The notes beneath the pieces were generated by a model. That model saw only the letters and a list, made by a program, of their open reading frames with translations, did not search any database and was not told where the DNA came from. Shown here piece by piece: positions 37,541-45,607 of a DNA stretch of 64,000 nucleotides. The translations under genes and the position numbers were made by a program. Position 1 is the stretch's first letter. Every line of letters begins with the position of its first letter. This DNA is from JALZKA01 sp963725035 (GTDB lineage: Bacteria > Actinomycetota > Thermoleophilia > Solirubrobacterales > 70-9): assembly GCA_963725035.1 (NCBI GenBank), contig CAVRWX010000019.1:248001-312000 (forward strand), read 5' to 3'.

Positions 37541-38182
37541 ATGACAGACACGACACAAGCGGCCCCCGAGCTCGAGCAGATCGAGTTCGAGGCCATCGAT
37601 CGAAGCTCTTTCCTGATGAAGGGAATTCTCGCAGCAGGCGCCACTTACGGCGCATTCGCGGCGGGTCCCATGCTCAGGAAGGCGTTCGCGCAGGACGGCG
37701 GAAGCGAGGGTGACATCGAGATCCTCAACTTCGCCCTCACACTCGAGTACCTCGAGGCGGCGTTCTACGAGGCGGCTCTGGAAGAGGCGAAGCTCTCGAG
37801 CGACGTCAAGGCGCTGGCCGAGCAGTTCGGCGAGGCCGAGGCCGAGCACGTTGCCGGCCTGACCGGAGCCATTGAGGATCTCGGCGGCAAGCCCGTCGAA
37901 GCACCCGCGGTGGACTTCGGCGACGCGTTCTCGGACGAGGGCACGTTCCTCGCGACCGCGATCACGTTCGAGGACCTCGGCGTCAGCGCCTACAACGGCG
38001 CCGGCCCGATGATCTCATCCAAGGACCTCCTGGCCACGGCCGGAGCGATCGTCCAGGTCGAGGCCCGCCATGCGGCGGCCGTTCGCAACGCGGCGGGCGA
38101 GCCCGCCGCACCGGACGCGTTCGACCCGACCCTGACGGTCGAAGAGGTCACCAAGGCGGTTCAGCCATTCCTGGCCCAGTAA
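37541..38182 (+). CDS. Second exported ferritin-like protein
   Basis: 213 residues, paralogous to the preceding gene. Helices LNFALTLEYLEAAFYEAALE, AEAEHVAGLTGAIEDLGG, TFEDLGVSAYNGAG and VQVEARHAAAVRN hold the equivalent ligands. The N-terminal stretch DRSSFLMKGILAAGATYGAF is a degenerate Tat-type signal with one Arg and no lipobox. Good ribosome site (GAAGGAG). Confidence 0.85.
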   Translation: MTDTTQAAPELEQIEFEAIDRSSFLMKGILAAGATYGAFAAGPMLRKAFAQDGGSEGDIEILNFALTLEYLEAAFYEAALEEAKLSSDVKALAEQFGEAEAEHVAGLTGAIEDLGGKPVEAPAVDFGDAFSDEGTFLATAITFEDLGVSAYNGAGPMISSKDLLATAGAIVQVEARHAAAVRNAAGEPAAPDAFDPTLTVEEVTKAVQPFLAQ

Positions 38183-38202
38183 GAACCGCTGTTCTTGCCC
38201 TG

Positions 38203-38532
38203 TTGGCGGCCCTCGCTTTCGCGGGGGTCGCCGGTTGCGGCAACGACTCGGAGGAGACGACCTCCGACGAGGCGTCGGCCGGCACTGGCGACGCTGTTGA
38301 GATCGTCGACTTCGAGTTCGGACCGGAGGAGATCACGGTGCCTGCCGGCACGACGATCACCTTCACGAACGAGGACTCCGCCGCGCACACCGCAACCGCC
38401 GACGACAGCTCGTTCGACACCGAGGAGCTCGGCAAGGGCGATTCGGCGGAAGAGACTTTCGAAGACCCCGGCACCTACACCTACTTCTGCCGGTTCCACG
38501 TGTTCATGAAGGGCTCGGTCGTCGTCGAGTAG
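38203..38532 (+). CDS. Cupredoxin lipoprotein, start region disturbed
   Basis: About 110 residues: lipobox VAGCGND, then a plastocyanin-like domain with VEIVDFEFGPEEITVPAGTT, first ligand His in AAHTATADDSSF and YTYFCRFHVFMKGS giving Cys, His and Met. The coding look extends back to RTAVLALLAALAF at 38185, only 2 nt after the previous stop, with no ATG or ribosome site. A short deletion seems to have removed the start; TTG 38203 is only the first available start codon. Confidence 0.8.
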   Translation: MAALAFAGVAGCGNDSEETTSDEASAGTGDAVEIVDFEFGPEEITVPAGTTITFTNEDSAAHTATADDSSFDTEELGKGDSAEETFEDPGTYTYFCRFHVFMKGSVVVE

Positions 38533-38575
38533 GCGCCTGAGCAATCCCGAAACTCGCAACCCAAGGAGAAATCAG

Positions 38576-38770
38576 ATGCCGAACATCGGCCCCATGGAAA
38601 TCGCAATCGTCCTCATCATCGCGCTCATCGTCTTCGGCCCCTCGAAGCTCCCCGAGCTCGGCAAGTCCGCAGGCAAGGGCTTCCGCGAGTTCAAGGACTC
38701 CGTCACCGGCAAGGACGAAGAGCCCGTCAAGGCGCAGATCGAAGAGCCGACACCCACAAACGTCGCGTAG
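38576..38770 (+). CDS. tatA: TatA/E-type twin-arginine translocase subunit
   Basis: 64 residues: N-terminal membrane helix (MEIAIVLIIALIVFGPSKLP), the FG-P-KLPELG hinge and amphipathic helix (SAGKGFREFKDSVTG), then an acidic tail. AAGGAG 9 nt upstream. Placed with Tat-exported ferritin-like proteins; no tatC is in the window. Confidence 0.92.
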   Translation: MPNIGPMEIAIVLIIALIVFGPSKLPELGKSAGKGFREFKDSVTGKDEEPVKAQIEEPTPTNVA

Positions 38771-38904
38771 CGCGACCCGCACCGCGCGCCAAACGTCCTT
38801 CAACTACCCCTATAGCGGTAGCTCACGGACGTCGAGTCGGATTCGCCGTCAGTTCAGTCCAGGGCACCTATCTCCTCGTGTGGTAATCCGCTCCCGCCCA
38901 GCGA

Positions 38905-39000
38905 AACGTTCCGCACACACACGAAGCCTCCGCCCCCTGCCTTGCTCGTGTGTACTGCGGCGTTCGCTGAGCGAACGCGGATGCACACACAGCGTTCTGA
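38905..39000. other. Hairpin-rich intergenic stretch
   Basis: ACACACGA (38917-38924) can pair with TCGTGTGT (38946-38953), and GCGTTCGC-TGA-GCGAACGC is a perfect hairpin (about 38960-38979); a third GCACACACA copy follows. It lies in the 257 bp between tatA and the convergent gene at 39028, so it may end transcription or be a small structured RNA. There is no U-run. Confidence 0.4.
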
Positions 39001-39027
39001 ACCCCAGGTCCTCTCCGTGCAATGCGC

Positions 39028-39333
39028 CTAACCGACGGTCCATTCGTCGAGCTCCTCGCGGCGGAAGTAGTAGCTCGAGCTGTCGGCGGCGTCGCTCTCG
39101 GCCACGACGAAGAACGGAATAGCGTCGCGATCGACGAGGTTCAAGATGAAACCGGTCTCGACTCCGAGATATGAGGCCGCGGCCTCGACGTCCAGCCAGT
39201 CCGGATCGTCAGGATCGATGACCGCTCGCTTACTGCTGAGCTTCGGCTCGCCTGCTCTCGTGAACGTGAGTACGACCCACGTGAGACCGAGCACGGCCAC
39301 CACGACGATCGTGAGTTCGACCAGGGTTCTCAA
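39028..39333 (-). CDS. Membrane-anchored helix-turn-helix (excisionase-like) protein
   Basis: 101 residues. A single N-terminal membrane helix (VELTIVVVAVLGLTWVVLTF), a short linker, then a MerR/excisionase-type domain: WLDVEAAASYLGVETGFILN, VDRDAIPFFVV and YYFRREELDEWTVG. The last motif is typical of HTH_17 proteins. A DNA-binding domain fixed to the membrane is unusual. It starts 4 bp downstream of potC (set 2) stop and may belong to that transcript. Confidence 0.7.
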   Translation of the reverse strand: MRTLVELTIVVVAVLGLTWVVLTFTRAGEPKLSSKRAVIDPDDPDWLDVEAAASYLGVETGFILNLVDRDAIPFFVVAESDAADSSSYYFRREELDEWTVG

Positions 39334-39337
39334 GCTG

Positions 39338-40162
39338 CTAGTTGACGTTCGTCGCCGCGGCTCCGCCGCCCGCGTCCACTTCGCTCGACAGCTTGTGGGC
39401 GAGGTAGACGGGGATGATCGAGATCAGGATCACGAACACCGCGACCACGTTCACGATCGGCAGCTGATTCGGCCTCGAGAAGTTCGCGAGGATCCAGATC
39501 GGGAGCGTCTCGTCGCCCGCGCCGATGGTGAACGTGGTGACGATGATCTCGTCGAACGAGAGCGCGAAGGCCAGCAGGGCGCCGGCGACCAGGGCGCTCC
39601 GCATGTTCGGGAGCGTCACCCTGCGGAACGTGTACCACGGCGTGGCGCCGAGGTCCGCGGACGCCTCCTCGAACGAGGACGACATTCTGCGCAGACGCGC
39701 GACGGCGTTGTTGTAGACGACGACGATGCAGAAGGTCGCGTGGGCGATCACGATCGTGAGAATGCCGAGCGGGATCCCGAGCACCTGGGTGAAGGTCGAG
39801 TTCAGCGCGATGCCGGTAACGATGCCCGGCAGCGCGATCGGGAGGATCACCAGAAATGAGATCGTCTCGCGGCCGAAGAAGCGATGCCGAGCAACCGCCA
39901 GGGACGCCAGGGTCCCCAGGATCATTGCGACGCCGGTCGCGAGCAGTCCGACCTTCACCGAGTACCACAGCGCGTCCCGCGCCCCCACGTTGTCGACAGC
40001 CCTTTCGAACCACTCGAGGGTGTAGCCAGGAGGGGGCCATTCGAACGTGCGCGCCTCCGAGAAGGCGTAGATCACCACGATGACCAGCGGCACGTAGATG
40101 AACGCCAGCGTGAACGCGGTGCCGATCCGAAGCAGGAGGTGTGTTCCGCTCGAGAGTCGCAT
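39338..40162 (-). CDS. potC: Polyamine ABC transporter permease PotC (set 2)
   Basis: 274 residues, six membrane helices, EAA loop EEASADLGATPWYTFRRVTL. Clearly paralogous to the gene at 25782-26606, with the same length and the same last-gene position. Confidence 0.87.
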   Translation of the reverse strand: MRLSSGTHLLLRIGTAFTLAFIYVPLVIVVIYAFSEARTFEWPPPGYTLEWFERAVDNVGARDALWYSVKVGLLATGVAMILGTLASLAVARHRFFGRETISFLVILPIALPGIVTGIALNSTFTQVLGIPLGILTIVIAHATFCIVVVYNNAVARLRRMSSSFEEASADLGATPWYTFRRVTLPNMRSALVAGALLAFALSFDEIIVTTFTIGAGDETLPIWILANFSRPNQLPIVNVVAVFVILISIIPVYLAHKLSSEVDAGGGAAATNVN

Positions 40163-40949
40163 CTAGAGGTGCTCGAACGCTCCGAATCGCCGGGCGAGGA
40201 GCAGGTAGACGATCATGATCACGATTGGCACCATCGCGAACGCCGCAGCGAACGGCAGGTTCGTCGTGAAGTTGGAGACGACGAGCGTCCCGATGAACTG
40301 CTCGCCCGAGCCCACGAGGTTCGGCGTGATGAAGTCGCCGAGGGTGAGCGAGAAGGTGAAGATCGAGCCGGCGACAACGGCCGGGAAGACCAGCGGCAGG
40401 ATCACCCGGCGGAACGTGTAGCCGGGCTTTGCGCCCAGATCGTCGGAGGCGCTCAGCAGCGTGTTGGGGATCCGCTCGAGGCCCGCGTAGATCGGGATGA
40501 TCATGTATGGGAGCCAGATGTAGCTCATGACGAGCCACACGGCCACAAGGCCGTAGCCCGGGCCCTCTGATCCCTAATGGCTCGAGCACCCAGTTGAGGA
40601 CGCCCTCTTGCGAGAGGATGCCCCGCCAGGCGAATGCCTTGACGAGGTATGCGGACCAGAGCGGCACCAACACGGCGACAACGAGCACACCGCGCATCGT
40701 CGGCTTCGCGACCTTTGCCATGTAGAAGGCGATCGGGAACGCGAGCAGGATGTCCGTGACCGTGACAAGAGCCGCGATCATCACCGTCCTGCCCGTGACC
40801 GAGCGGTAGACCGACTCGGAGACGACGTCCTTGTAGTTGTCGAGCGTGAACGTCTGCTCGATCTCGCCGCTCAGCTCACCCAGCGTCCAGAAGGACGTGA
40901 CGAGCAGAACGGCAAGCGAGCCGAGGTAGCCCACGACGAGCCAGCCCAC
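40163..40949 (-). CDS. potB: Polyamine ABC transporter permease PotB (set 2, one frameshift)
   Basis: PotB-type permease: LVVAVLVPLWSAYLVKAFAW, ILSQEGVLNWVLEPLGI, then, after a frame change near 40570, SYIWLPYMIIPIYAGLERIP and the EAA loop SASDDLGAKPGYTFRRVILP. Coding sequence continues upstream of the GTG at 40949 to about 41035 (KKRSAGKSLAGLFHGRPRL), just after the potD stop, but no start codon is found there, so a further indel is likely. Abuts potC with no gap. Confidence 0.82.
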
Positions 40950-41050
40950 GGGGCCGGCCAGGAGAGCTCCCGCCTGAAGGCGGGGACGGCCGTGGAAGAG
41001 GCCGGCGAGCGATTTGCCCGCCGACCTCTTCTTTACGGCTCCGGCTTCGA

Positions 41051-42251
41051 TCAGCCCTTCACCTCGTTCCAGCCCTGGACCCAGTCGTCGTACGTCTTGC
41101 AGACGTCGCCGCGGTCATCGCCGCAGTCGGAGACGGGCGTCTTCCAGAACTCGATCTGGTCGAAGAACTCCTCGTCCTCCGCGTGGTAGATCTCGCAGTG
41201 CTTCGGGTCTGCGGTGAGGTCGCACGATTTCTCGTTCGACGGTGCTTCACCGAACCATTCGGCAACCGCTGCGTTCGCCTCCGGACTGATGATGTGGTCC
41301 ATCCACATGTACATGCAGTTCGGATTCGCGGCCTCGGAGCTGATCATCCAGGTGTCCGACCAACCGGTCGCGCCCTCTTCGGGGAGAACGACCTCTTCCG
41401 GTGAGCCGTCGGCGTTCAGCAGGTTCACGATCACCTGCCAGGTGGTGCCGACCGACGAGTCGCCGTTGGCGAACGCCGAGATGGCCTTCGTGTAGTCCGA
41501 CCAGTACTCGCCGACGTGCTCGCCCTGGTCCTGCAGGAGCGCAATCGCCGCATCGAACTGTTCCTGGTCGAGCTCGTACGGATCCTCGATCCCGAGCTCC
41601 GGCTGATGCTCGCGCAGATAGAGCGCCGCATCGGCGATGTAGATCGGGTTGTCATACGCGGTGACCGCGCCCGAGTTCTCGCTCGCGTTGTCGAACACAA
41701 CGTCCCATGACGTCGGTGCCGGGCTGACCTCATCCGGGTCGTACATGAGGAGGTTCGACCCGCGGCCGTGCGGAACGCCGTACATCTGGCCGTCGACGCT
41801 GTTGAAGTCCTGCTCCTTGAGGGCGTCGAAAACGTCCTCGTAGTTCGGGATCAGGTCCGTGTTGACTGGCGATACGTCCTCGCCCTCGATCAGACGGGTG
41901 GTCGCGTCACCGGACGCCGACACGCCGTCGTACTGGCCGGTCCGCATCAGCTGGACCATCTCGTCGGACGTGTTACCGAGCTTCACGTTGACCTGGCAGC
42001 CGGTCTCCTCTTCGAAGTCGGTCACCCAGTCCACTTTCGGGTCGGTCGATCCGTCTTCCACGTAGCCGGCCCAGGCGATCGAGGTTGACTTCACCCTCGC
42101 CCTCGCCGAGCTCCGTCAGTGCTTCTGCCTCTGAGGACCCACCCGAATCGTCGTCATCGTCGTCGCCGCACCCGTACGCGAATACGAACGCGAGCAGCGA
42201 CAGCACGATGATCCAGGCAAGCCGCGCAGGATGCTTTGGCTTTCCTCTCAT
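41051..42251 (-). CDS. potD: Polyamine-binding lipoprotein PotD (set 2, one frameshift)
   Basis: About 399 residues. ATG 42251 with GAGGAGGAGA upstream; signal peptide and lipobox AFVFAYGCGDDDDDDSG. A frame change near 42085 joins GEGEVN to the mature protein (IAWAGYVEDGSTDPKVDW, GVPHGRGSNLLMYDPDEV, AISAFANGDSSVGTTWQVIV, AANPNCMYMWMDHIISPEAN). It differs from PotD of set 1 enough to suggest another ligand. ATG overlaps the potA stop. Confidence 0.87.
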
Positions 42252-43270
42252 TTCTCCTCCTCTTGTTTTGGACGTTCCACGGCCACTGTGTGCTCTGGTA
42301 GCCACCCGACCGTGATTTCCTGGCCTTTCCTCTCTAAATCGTCGCCAGGGGACGAGTCCAGGTTCTGGCGCACGGCCTGAAGCCGCCCGCCCTTCTCAAG
42401 CTCGACGAAGAAACGCGTGATCGGCCCTGCGTAGGCAACCTCGGCGACCGTGCCGCGTTCGGTCTGGAGCCCGTCGGCGCCGTCGCCGTTGACGAGCCGG
42501 ACCTTCTCGGGCCTCACCGTGAAGCTCTTGCCGTCGCGCTCGATCACGTTCGAGGTGCCGACGAATCCAGCCACGAAGGGGTTGACCGGCCGCTCGTAGA
42601 TCTCGTCCGGGGTGCCGATCTGCTCGATGCGCCCGTCGTTGAAGACCGCGATGCGGTTCGACATCGTGAGCGCTTCCTCCTGGTCGTGCGTCACGTAGAT
42701 GAACGTGATGCCGACGTCCCCCTGGATCGTCTTCAGCTCCACCTGCATCTGCTCGCGGAGCTTCAGGTCCAGCGCGCCGAGCGGCTCGTCCAAAAGCAGG
42801 ACACGAGGCTTGTTCACGATCGCCCGGGCGAGCGCGACACGCTGGCGCTGACCTCCCGAGAGCTCAGCGGGCTTCCGTCCACCGAGGTCGCCGAGGCGGA
42901 TCATCTCCAGGGCCTCCTTCGCCCTTGAGGCCCGCTCCGCCTTTTCGACCTTCGCGACGCGCAGGCCGTACTCCACGTTCTCCGCCACGGTCATGTGGGG
43001 GAACAGCGCGTAGTCCTGAAAGACGGTGTTGACGGGTCGGTCGTAAGCAGGGAGCCGAGTGACGTCCTCGCCGCCGATCTCGACCGTGCCCTCGTCCGGA
43101 ACGTCGAAGCCGGCGATCATCCGGAGGGTCGTCGTCTTCCCCGATCCGGATGGGCCGAGCATGGTGAAGAACTCGCCGCGACTGACCTCGAGGTCCACGT
43201 CGTCCACCGCGACGACGTCTCCGTAGCGGCGAGTTACACCGGCCAGGCGGACGTCCGGCACATCGCTCAC
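42248..43270 (-). CDS. potA: Polyamine ABC transporter ATPase PotA (set 2)
   Basis: About 340 residues: Walker A GPSGSGKTTT, Q-loop QDYALFPH, signature LSGGQRQR, Walker B VLLLDEP, H-loop YVTHDQEEAL, TOBE domain (FTVRPEKVRL). GTG 43270 or 43261 is the likely start; the longer frame to 43459 has no family match and overlaps azlD. First gene of the second potADBC set. Confidence 0.9.
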   Translation of the reverse strand: MSDVPDVRLAGVTRRYGDVVAVDDVDLEVSRGEFFTMLGPSGSGKTTTLRMIAGFDVPDEGTVEIGGEDVTRLPAYDRPVNTVFQDYALFPHMTVAENVEYGLRVAKVEKAERASRAKEALEMIRLGDLGGRKPAELSGGQRQRVALARAIVNKPRVLLLDEPLGALDLKLREQMQVELKTIQGDVGITFIYVTHDQEEALTMSNRIAVFNDGRIEQIGTPDEIYERPVNPFVAGFVGTSNVIERDGKSFTVRPEKVRLVNGDGADGLQTERGTVAEVAYAGPITRFFVELEKGGRLQAVRQNLDSSPGDDLERKGQEITVGWLPEHTVAVERPKQEEEK

Positions 43271-43346
43271 ATCGGCGACGCGTATCCGGTTCGCAGGCGT
43301 GGGCGCTTTGCGCCTCTGGCCAAAATTGCCGTCAGGCGTAGGACTC

Positions 43347-43661
43347 TCAGGCGATGGCGCGGACGAGGGCGGCGGTGACGGCCGCCGCGCCGACCGCCAA
43401 CAGGATCGACTTGCGGCTGACGGCGTAGACCGCGGCGGCCGCGGCGAGCCCCGCGGCACGCGCGTCGATCACCAGGTCGCCGTCCGCGTTCGTGAAGGTG
43501 CCCACCGCGATCAGCGCGGCCAGGATCGCGGGGGCCAGGAGATCGATCACCCTCGTGACCGGCCGGGGGAGCTCGCGGTTCCCGAGCGCGACGGGGCCGA
43601 TCCCCTTCGTTACGACCAGCGTCGCGCAGAGGCTGAAGACCGTGACCCAGGCCGCTGTCAC
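43347..43661 (-). CDS. azlD: AzlD-family branched-chain amino-acid exporter subunit
   Basis: 104 residues, about four membrane helices (CATLVVTKGIGPVALG, LLAPAILAALIAVGTF, AAAAAVYAVSRKSI, LLAVGAAAVTAALVRAIA). Partner of AzlC in amino-acid export. ATG overlaps the azlC stop by 4 nt. Confidence 0.87.
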   Translation of the reverse strand: MTAAWVTVFSLCATLVVTKGIGPVALGNRELPRPVTRVIDLLAPAILAALIAVGTFTNADGDLVIDARAAGLAAAAAVYAVSRKSILLAVGAAAVTAALVRAIA

Positions 43662-44332
43662 GAGTCATCACCGCCTGGGATGAGGGCTATCAGCGCCGCG
43701 AGGCACGCGGTCATGATGGGAACGCCGGCGGGCGTCACCGGAGCGAGAGTGAGGGCGATCGTCGCGCCCAAGAGCGCTGCGGCCCACCCGCGCCGGCCGT
43801 CGGTTGCCTCACCGACCAAGAGCCCGAGGAAGAAAGCGGGGAAGAGGGCGTCGAGGCCCAGACGATCCGGGTCTCCGATCATGTCCCCCGTGAACACCCC
43901 GAGGGCTGTGCCGCCGACCCACATCGGGTAATTAGCGGCAGTGAAGCCCCACATGTACGGAATGTCGTAGCGCCCGTTGCCGCGATAGGACATCGCCCAC
44001 CCGGCGTCGATCAGAGGCTGCGCGGCAAGGCCTCGCCGGAACCAGCCACCCTCCGTCGAAGCGGCGATCGAGATCCCCATCGGCAGGTAGCGCATGTTGA
44101 GAAGGACCCCTGCCGCGATCGCAGCGCCGGCGCCACCGCCGACCGCAAGCACGGCAAGCGCCCCGAACTGGGCCGAGCCGGCGAAGACGATCGCGGACAT
44201 CACGATCGGCGCGACGCTGCCCATCACCGGCTCGGCGAGCACCCCGAAAGAAATGCCGAGAAGGAGCGAGGCGAGCGAGATCGGCGCGCCCGCGCGCATC
44301 CCCGCCCTGAGTCCGCCTTCCGTCTCGTCCAT
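43658..44332 (-). CDS. azlC: AzlC-family exporter subunit
   Basis: 224 residues; ASLLLGISFGVLAEP, VFAGSAQFGALAVLA, LLNMRYLPMGISIA and FFLGLLVGEATDGRRGW follow the AzlC plan. Forms the translocon with AzlD (YgaZ/YgaH-like). Confidence 0.9.
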   Translation of the reverse strand: MDETEGGLRAGMRAGAPISLASLLLGISFGVLAEPVMGSVAPIVMSAIVFAGSAQFGALAVLAVGGGAGAAIAAGVLLNMRYLPMGISIAASTEGGWFRRGLAAQPLIDAGWAMSYRGNGRYDIPYMWGFTAANYPMWVGGTALGVFTGDMIGDPDRLGLDALFPAFFLGLLVGEATDGRRGWAAALLGATIALTLAPVTPAGVPIMTACLAALIALIPGGDDS

Positions 44333-44380
44333 CCGCCCGAAGCTAGCCGCGGGCGTCGCGGTTCGAGGTCATACAAAGAA

Positions 44381-44408
44381 AAAGCGCGCCCCCGAGGGGA
44401 CGCGCTTT
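44381..44408 (-). terminator. Rho-independent terminator of the NlpC/P60 gene
   Basis: On the minus strand AAAGCGCG(T)CCCC-TC-GGGG(G)CGCGCTTT forms a long stem followed by TTCTTTG. It lies 28 bp after the peptidase stop. Confidence 0.75.
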
Positions 44409-44435
44409 CAACACGGATCGGGGGAGATCCTGCCC

Positions 44436-45017
44436 TTAGAGCCTGCCCTTGTGGCGCGCGGCGCTCTTCGAGACGTTTGCGAAGCCCTTGCTGACGTCCT
44501 TCGACCAGCCGGGGCCGGACTTGCCGTCGTCGGGCTGCGAGGTGTCGAACCGGAGGCCCGCGATCACGACGAAGACGTGGCCGGAGTCACCGTAGGTGGT
44601 GATCCAGTTGCCCTTGCCCTTGCTGGCCCACCTGGCGAAATCGCCTGAGGTCATGGCGTGGTCGATGAGACCGGCGCCCTTCGGGCCGAGCACGTAGCTA
44701 ACGGCTCCGGAGCAGTCGTAGCCCTTGCCGCGGAAGTTGTGGCCGCCTCCCCACTTGTAGGGGTACTTGTCGATCTCGTTGGCCGCTGCGATCGCTCTCT
44801 TCACGGCCCGGGGGGCCGACGCCGGGGCGATTGCCTTGCCGCTCGCCTTCAGCTTCGCCTTGGAGCCGGAGGTCGTCTGGTCGCCGCCGCCCGGGCCGAT
44901 GCCACCGCCGCCGGCGACCGAGGTCGCAGGCAGCGCGAGGGCTGCAACGGCGCATGCCGCGAGCGCTGCCGCTCTGTGCGGCTTTCGCATTCGAAACTTT
45001 GTCTTCTCTGAGGTCAA
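44436..45017 (-). CDS. Secreted NlpC/P60-like peptidoglycan hydrolase
   Basis: 193 residues: signal peptide (AAALAACAVAALALPATSVA), Gly-rich linker, then a papain-like endopeptidase domain with YPYKWGGGH, catalytic Cys in GKGYDCSGAVSYVLG and His in DSGHVFVVIAG. Starts at TTG 45017 preceded by AAGGAG, 6 nt upstream. A cyclic-di-AMP riboswitch precedes the gene, as is typical of actinobacterial cell-wall hydrolases, so high cyclic di-AMP would turn expression off. Confidence 0.88.
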   Translation of the reverse strand: MTSEKTKFRMRKPHRAAALAACAVAALALPATSVAGGGGIGPGGGDQTTSGSKAKLKASGKAIAPASAPRAVKRAIAAANEIDKYPYKWGGGHNFRGKGYDCSGAVSYVLGPKGAGLIDHAMTSGDFARWASKGKGNWITTYGDSGHVFVVIAGLRFDTSQPDDGKSGPGWSKDVSKGFANVSKSAARHKGRL

Positions 45018-45032
45018 GTCGGTCTCCTTGTA

Positions 45033-45162
45033 AGCGCCTACGGGGTTAGCTGACGGGCTGGCGCTTTAGGAGTCGCGCCCCCTCCAAGACAGGAGAGTTA
45101 GCCCCAACGTTTCGGTTCCCCCGTTCCGCCCCCACTGCGTGGCGCGGACTCGGCTACCGGTT
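45033..45162 (-). ncRNA. ydaO/yuaA cyclic-di-AMP riboswitch
   Basis: On the minus strand the leader reads GGTAGCCGAGTCCGCG, then GGAACGGGGGAACC, GTTGGGGCTAACTC and finally CCGTCAGCTAACCCCGTAGG, the conserved core and 3' end of the ydaO class, ending about 15 nt before the TTG start. Position upstream of an NlpC/P60 gene is the classic context. Identified by memory of the consensus, not by a covariance search. Confidence 0.82.
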
Positions 45163-45186
45163 GTTTGGTTTCAGATCGTGAGGCAG

Positions 45187-45215
45187 GTTAGCAAAGTGCA
45201 ACGACTTTTGCTAAC
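45187..45215. promoter_or_regulatory. Inverted repeat upstream of the riboswitch
   Basis: GTTAGCAAA (45187-45195) and TTTGCTAAC (45207-45215) are perfect 9-bp arms 11 bp apart, at the place expected for the promoter of the riboswitch-controlled gene. Operator or hairpin. Confidence 0.45.
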
Positions 45216-45266
45216 AGACGCTCACAAAAGGCGGGTTTCACGCCTGGGATTGCGCTATTTGCGGGC

Positions 45267-45569
45267 TTAGGCGACTGATTCAGCCGTCGCCGGGTGAGCC
45301 GCGGCCCACTCGACGATGTTCTTGGAATCCGTGATGACCTCTCCGTCGTCCAGCACGAGCACAGGCACCTCGCGCTGGCCGGAGACCTCCTCTACCTCAC
45401 GACGACCGCTGGTCATCACGTTGAGGAACTTGGGCCCCACGCCGAGGCCGTGGACCTTGACGACCTCCGGGTCGTGGCCAGCCTCCTTCAGGGCGTTGTG
45501 CGCGTTCGCGCACGGATGGCCGCCCGGGCGGGGCGTTTGGAAGGTTCCCCAGCAGATGTAGAGCTTCAT
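45267..45569 (-). CDS. Thioredoxin-fold protein, GST N-terminal type
   Basis: 100 residues: MKLYICWGTF start, HPCANAHNALKEAGHDPEVV, REVPVLVLDDGEVITDSKNI (cis-Pro and the ESxxI-like motif of the glutathione S-transferase N-domain). A single Cys near residue 20 could be the redox site. No C-terminal helical domain. Confidence 0.8.
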   Translation of the reverse strand: MKLYICWGTFQTPRPGGHPCANAHNALKEAGHDPEVVKVHGLGVGPKFLNVMTSGRREVEEVSGQREVPVLVLDDGEVITDSKNIVEWAAAHPATAESVA

Positions 45570-45607
45570 GGCCCGGACCTTATGGGATCAGTAGGTTCCG
45601 GGGCAAG

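Noticed and set aside
40950..41050. A separate small gene between potB and potD (set 2)
   Set aside because: The frame here continues directly into potB as its N-terminus; the absence of a start codon is better explained by an indel.
44355..44375. GGTTCGAGGTC, similar to a tRNA T-loop
   Set aside because: No acceptor stem, anticodon arm or D-arm can be built around it.
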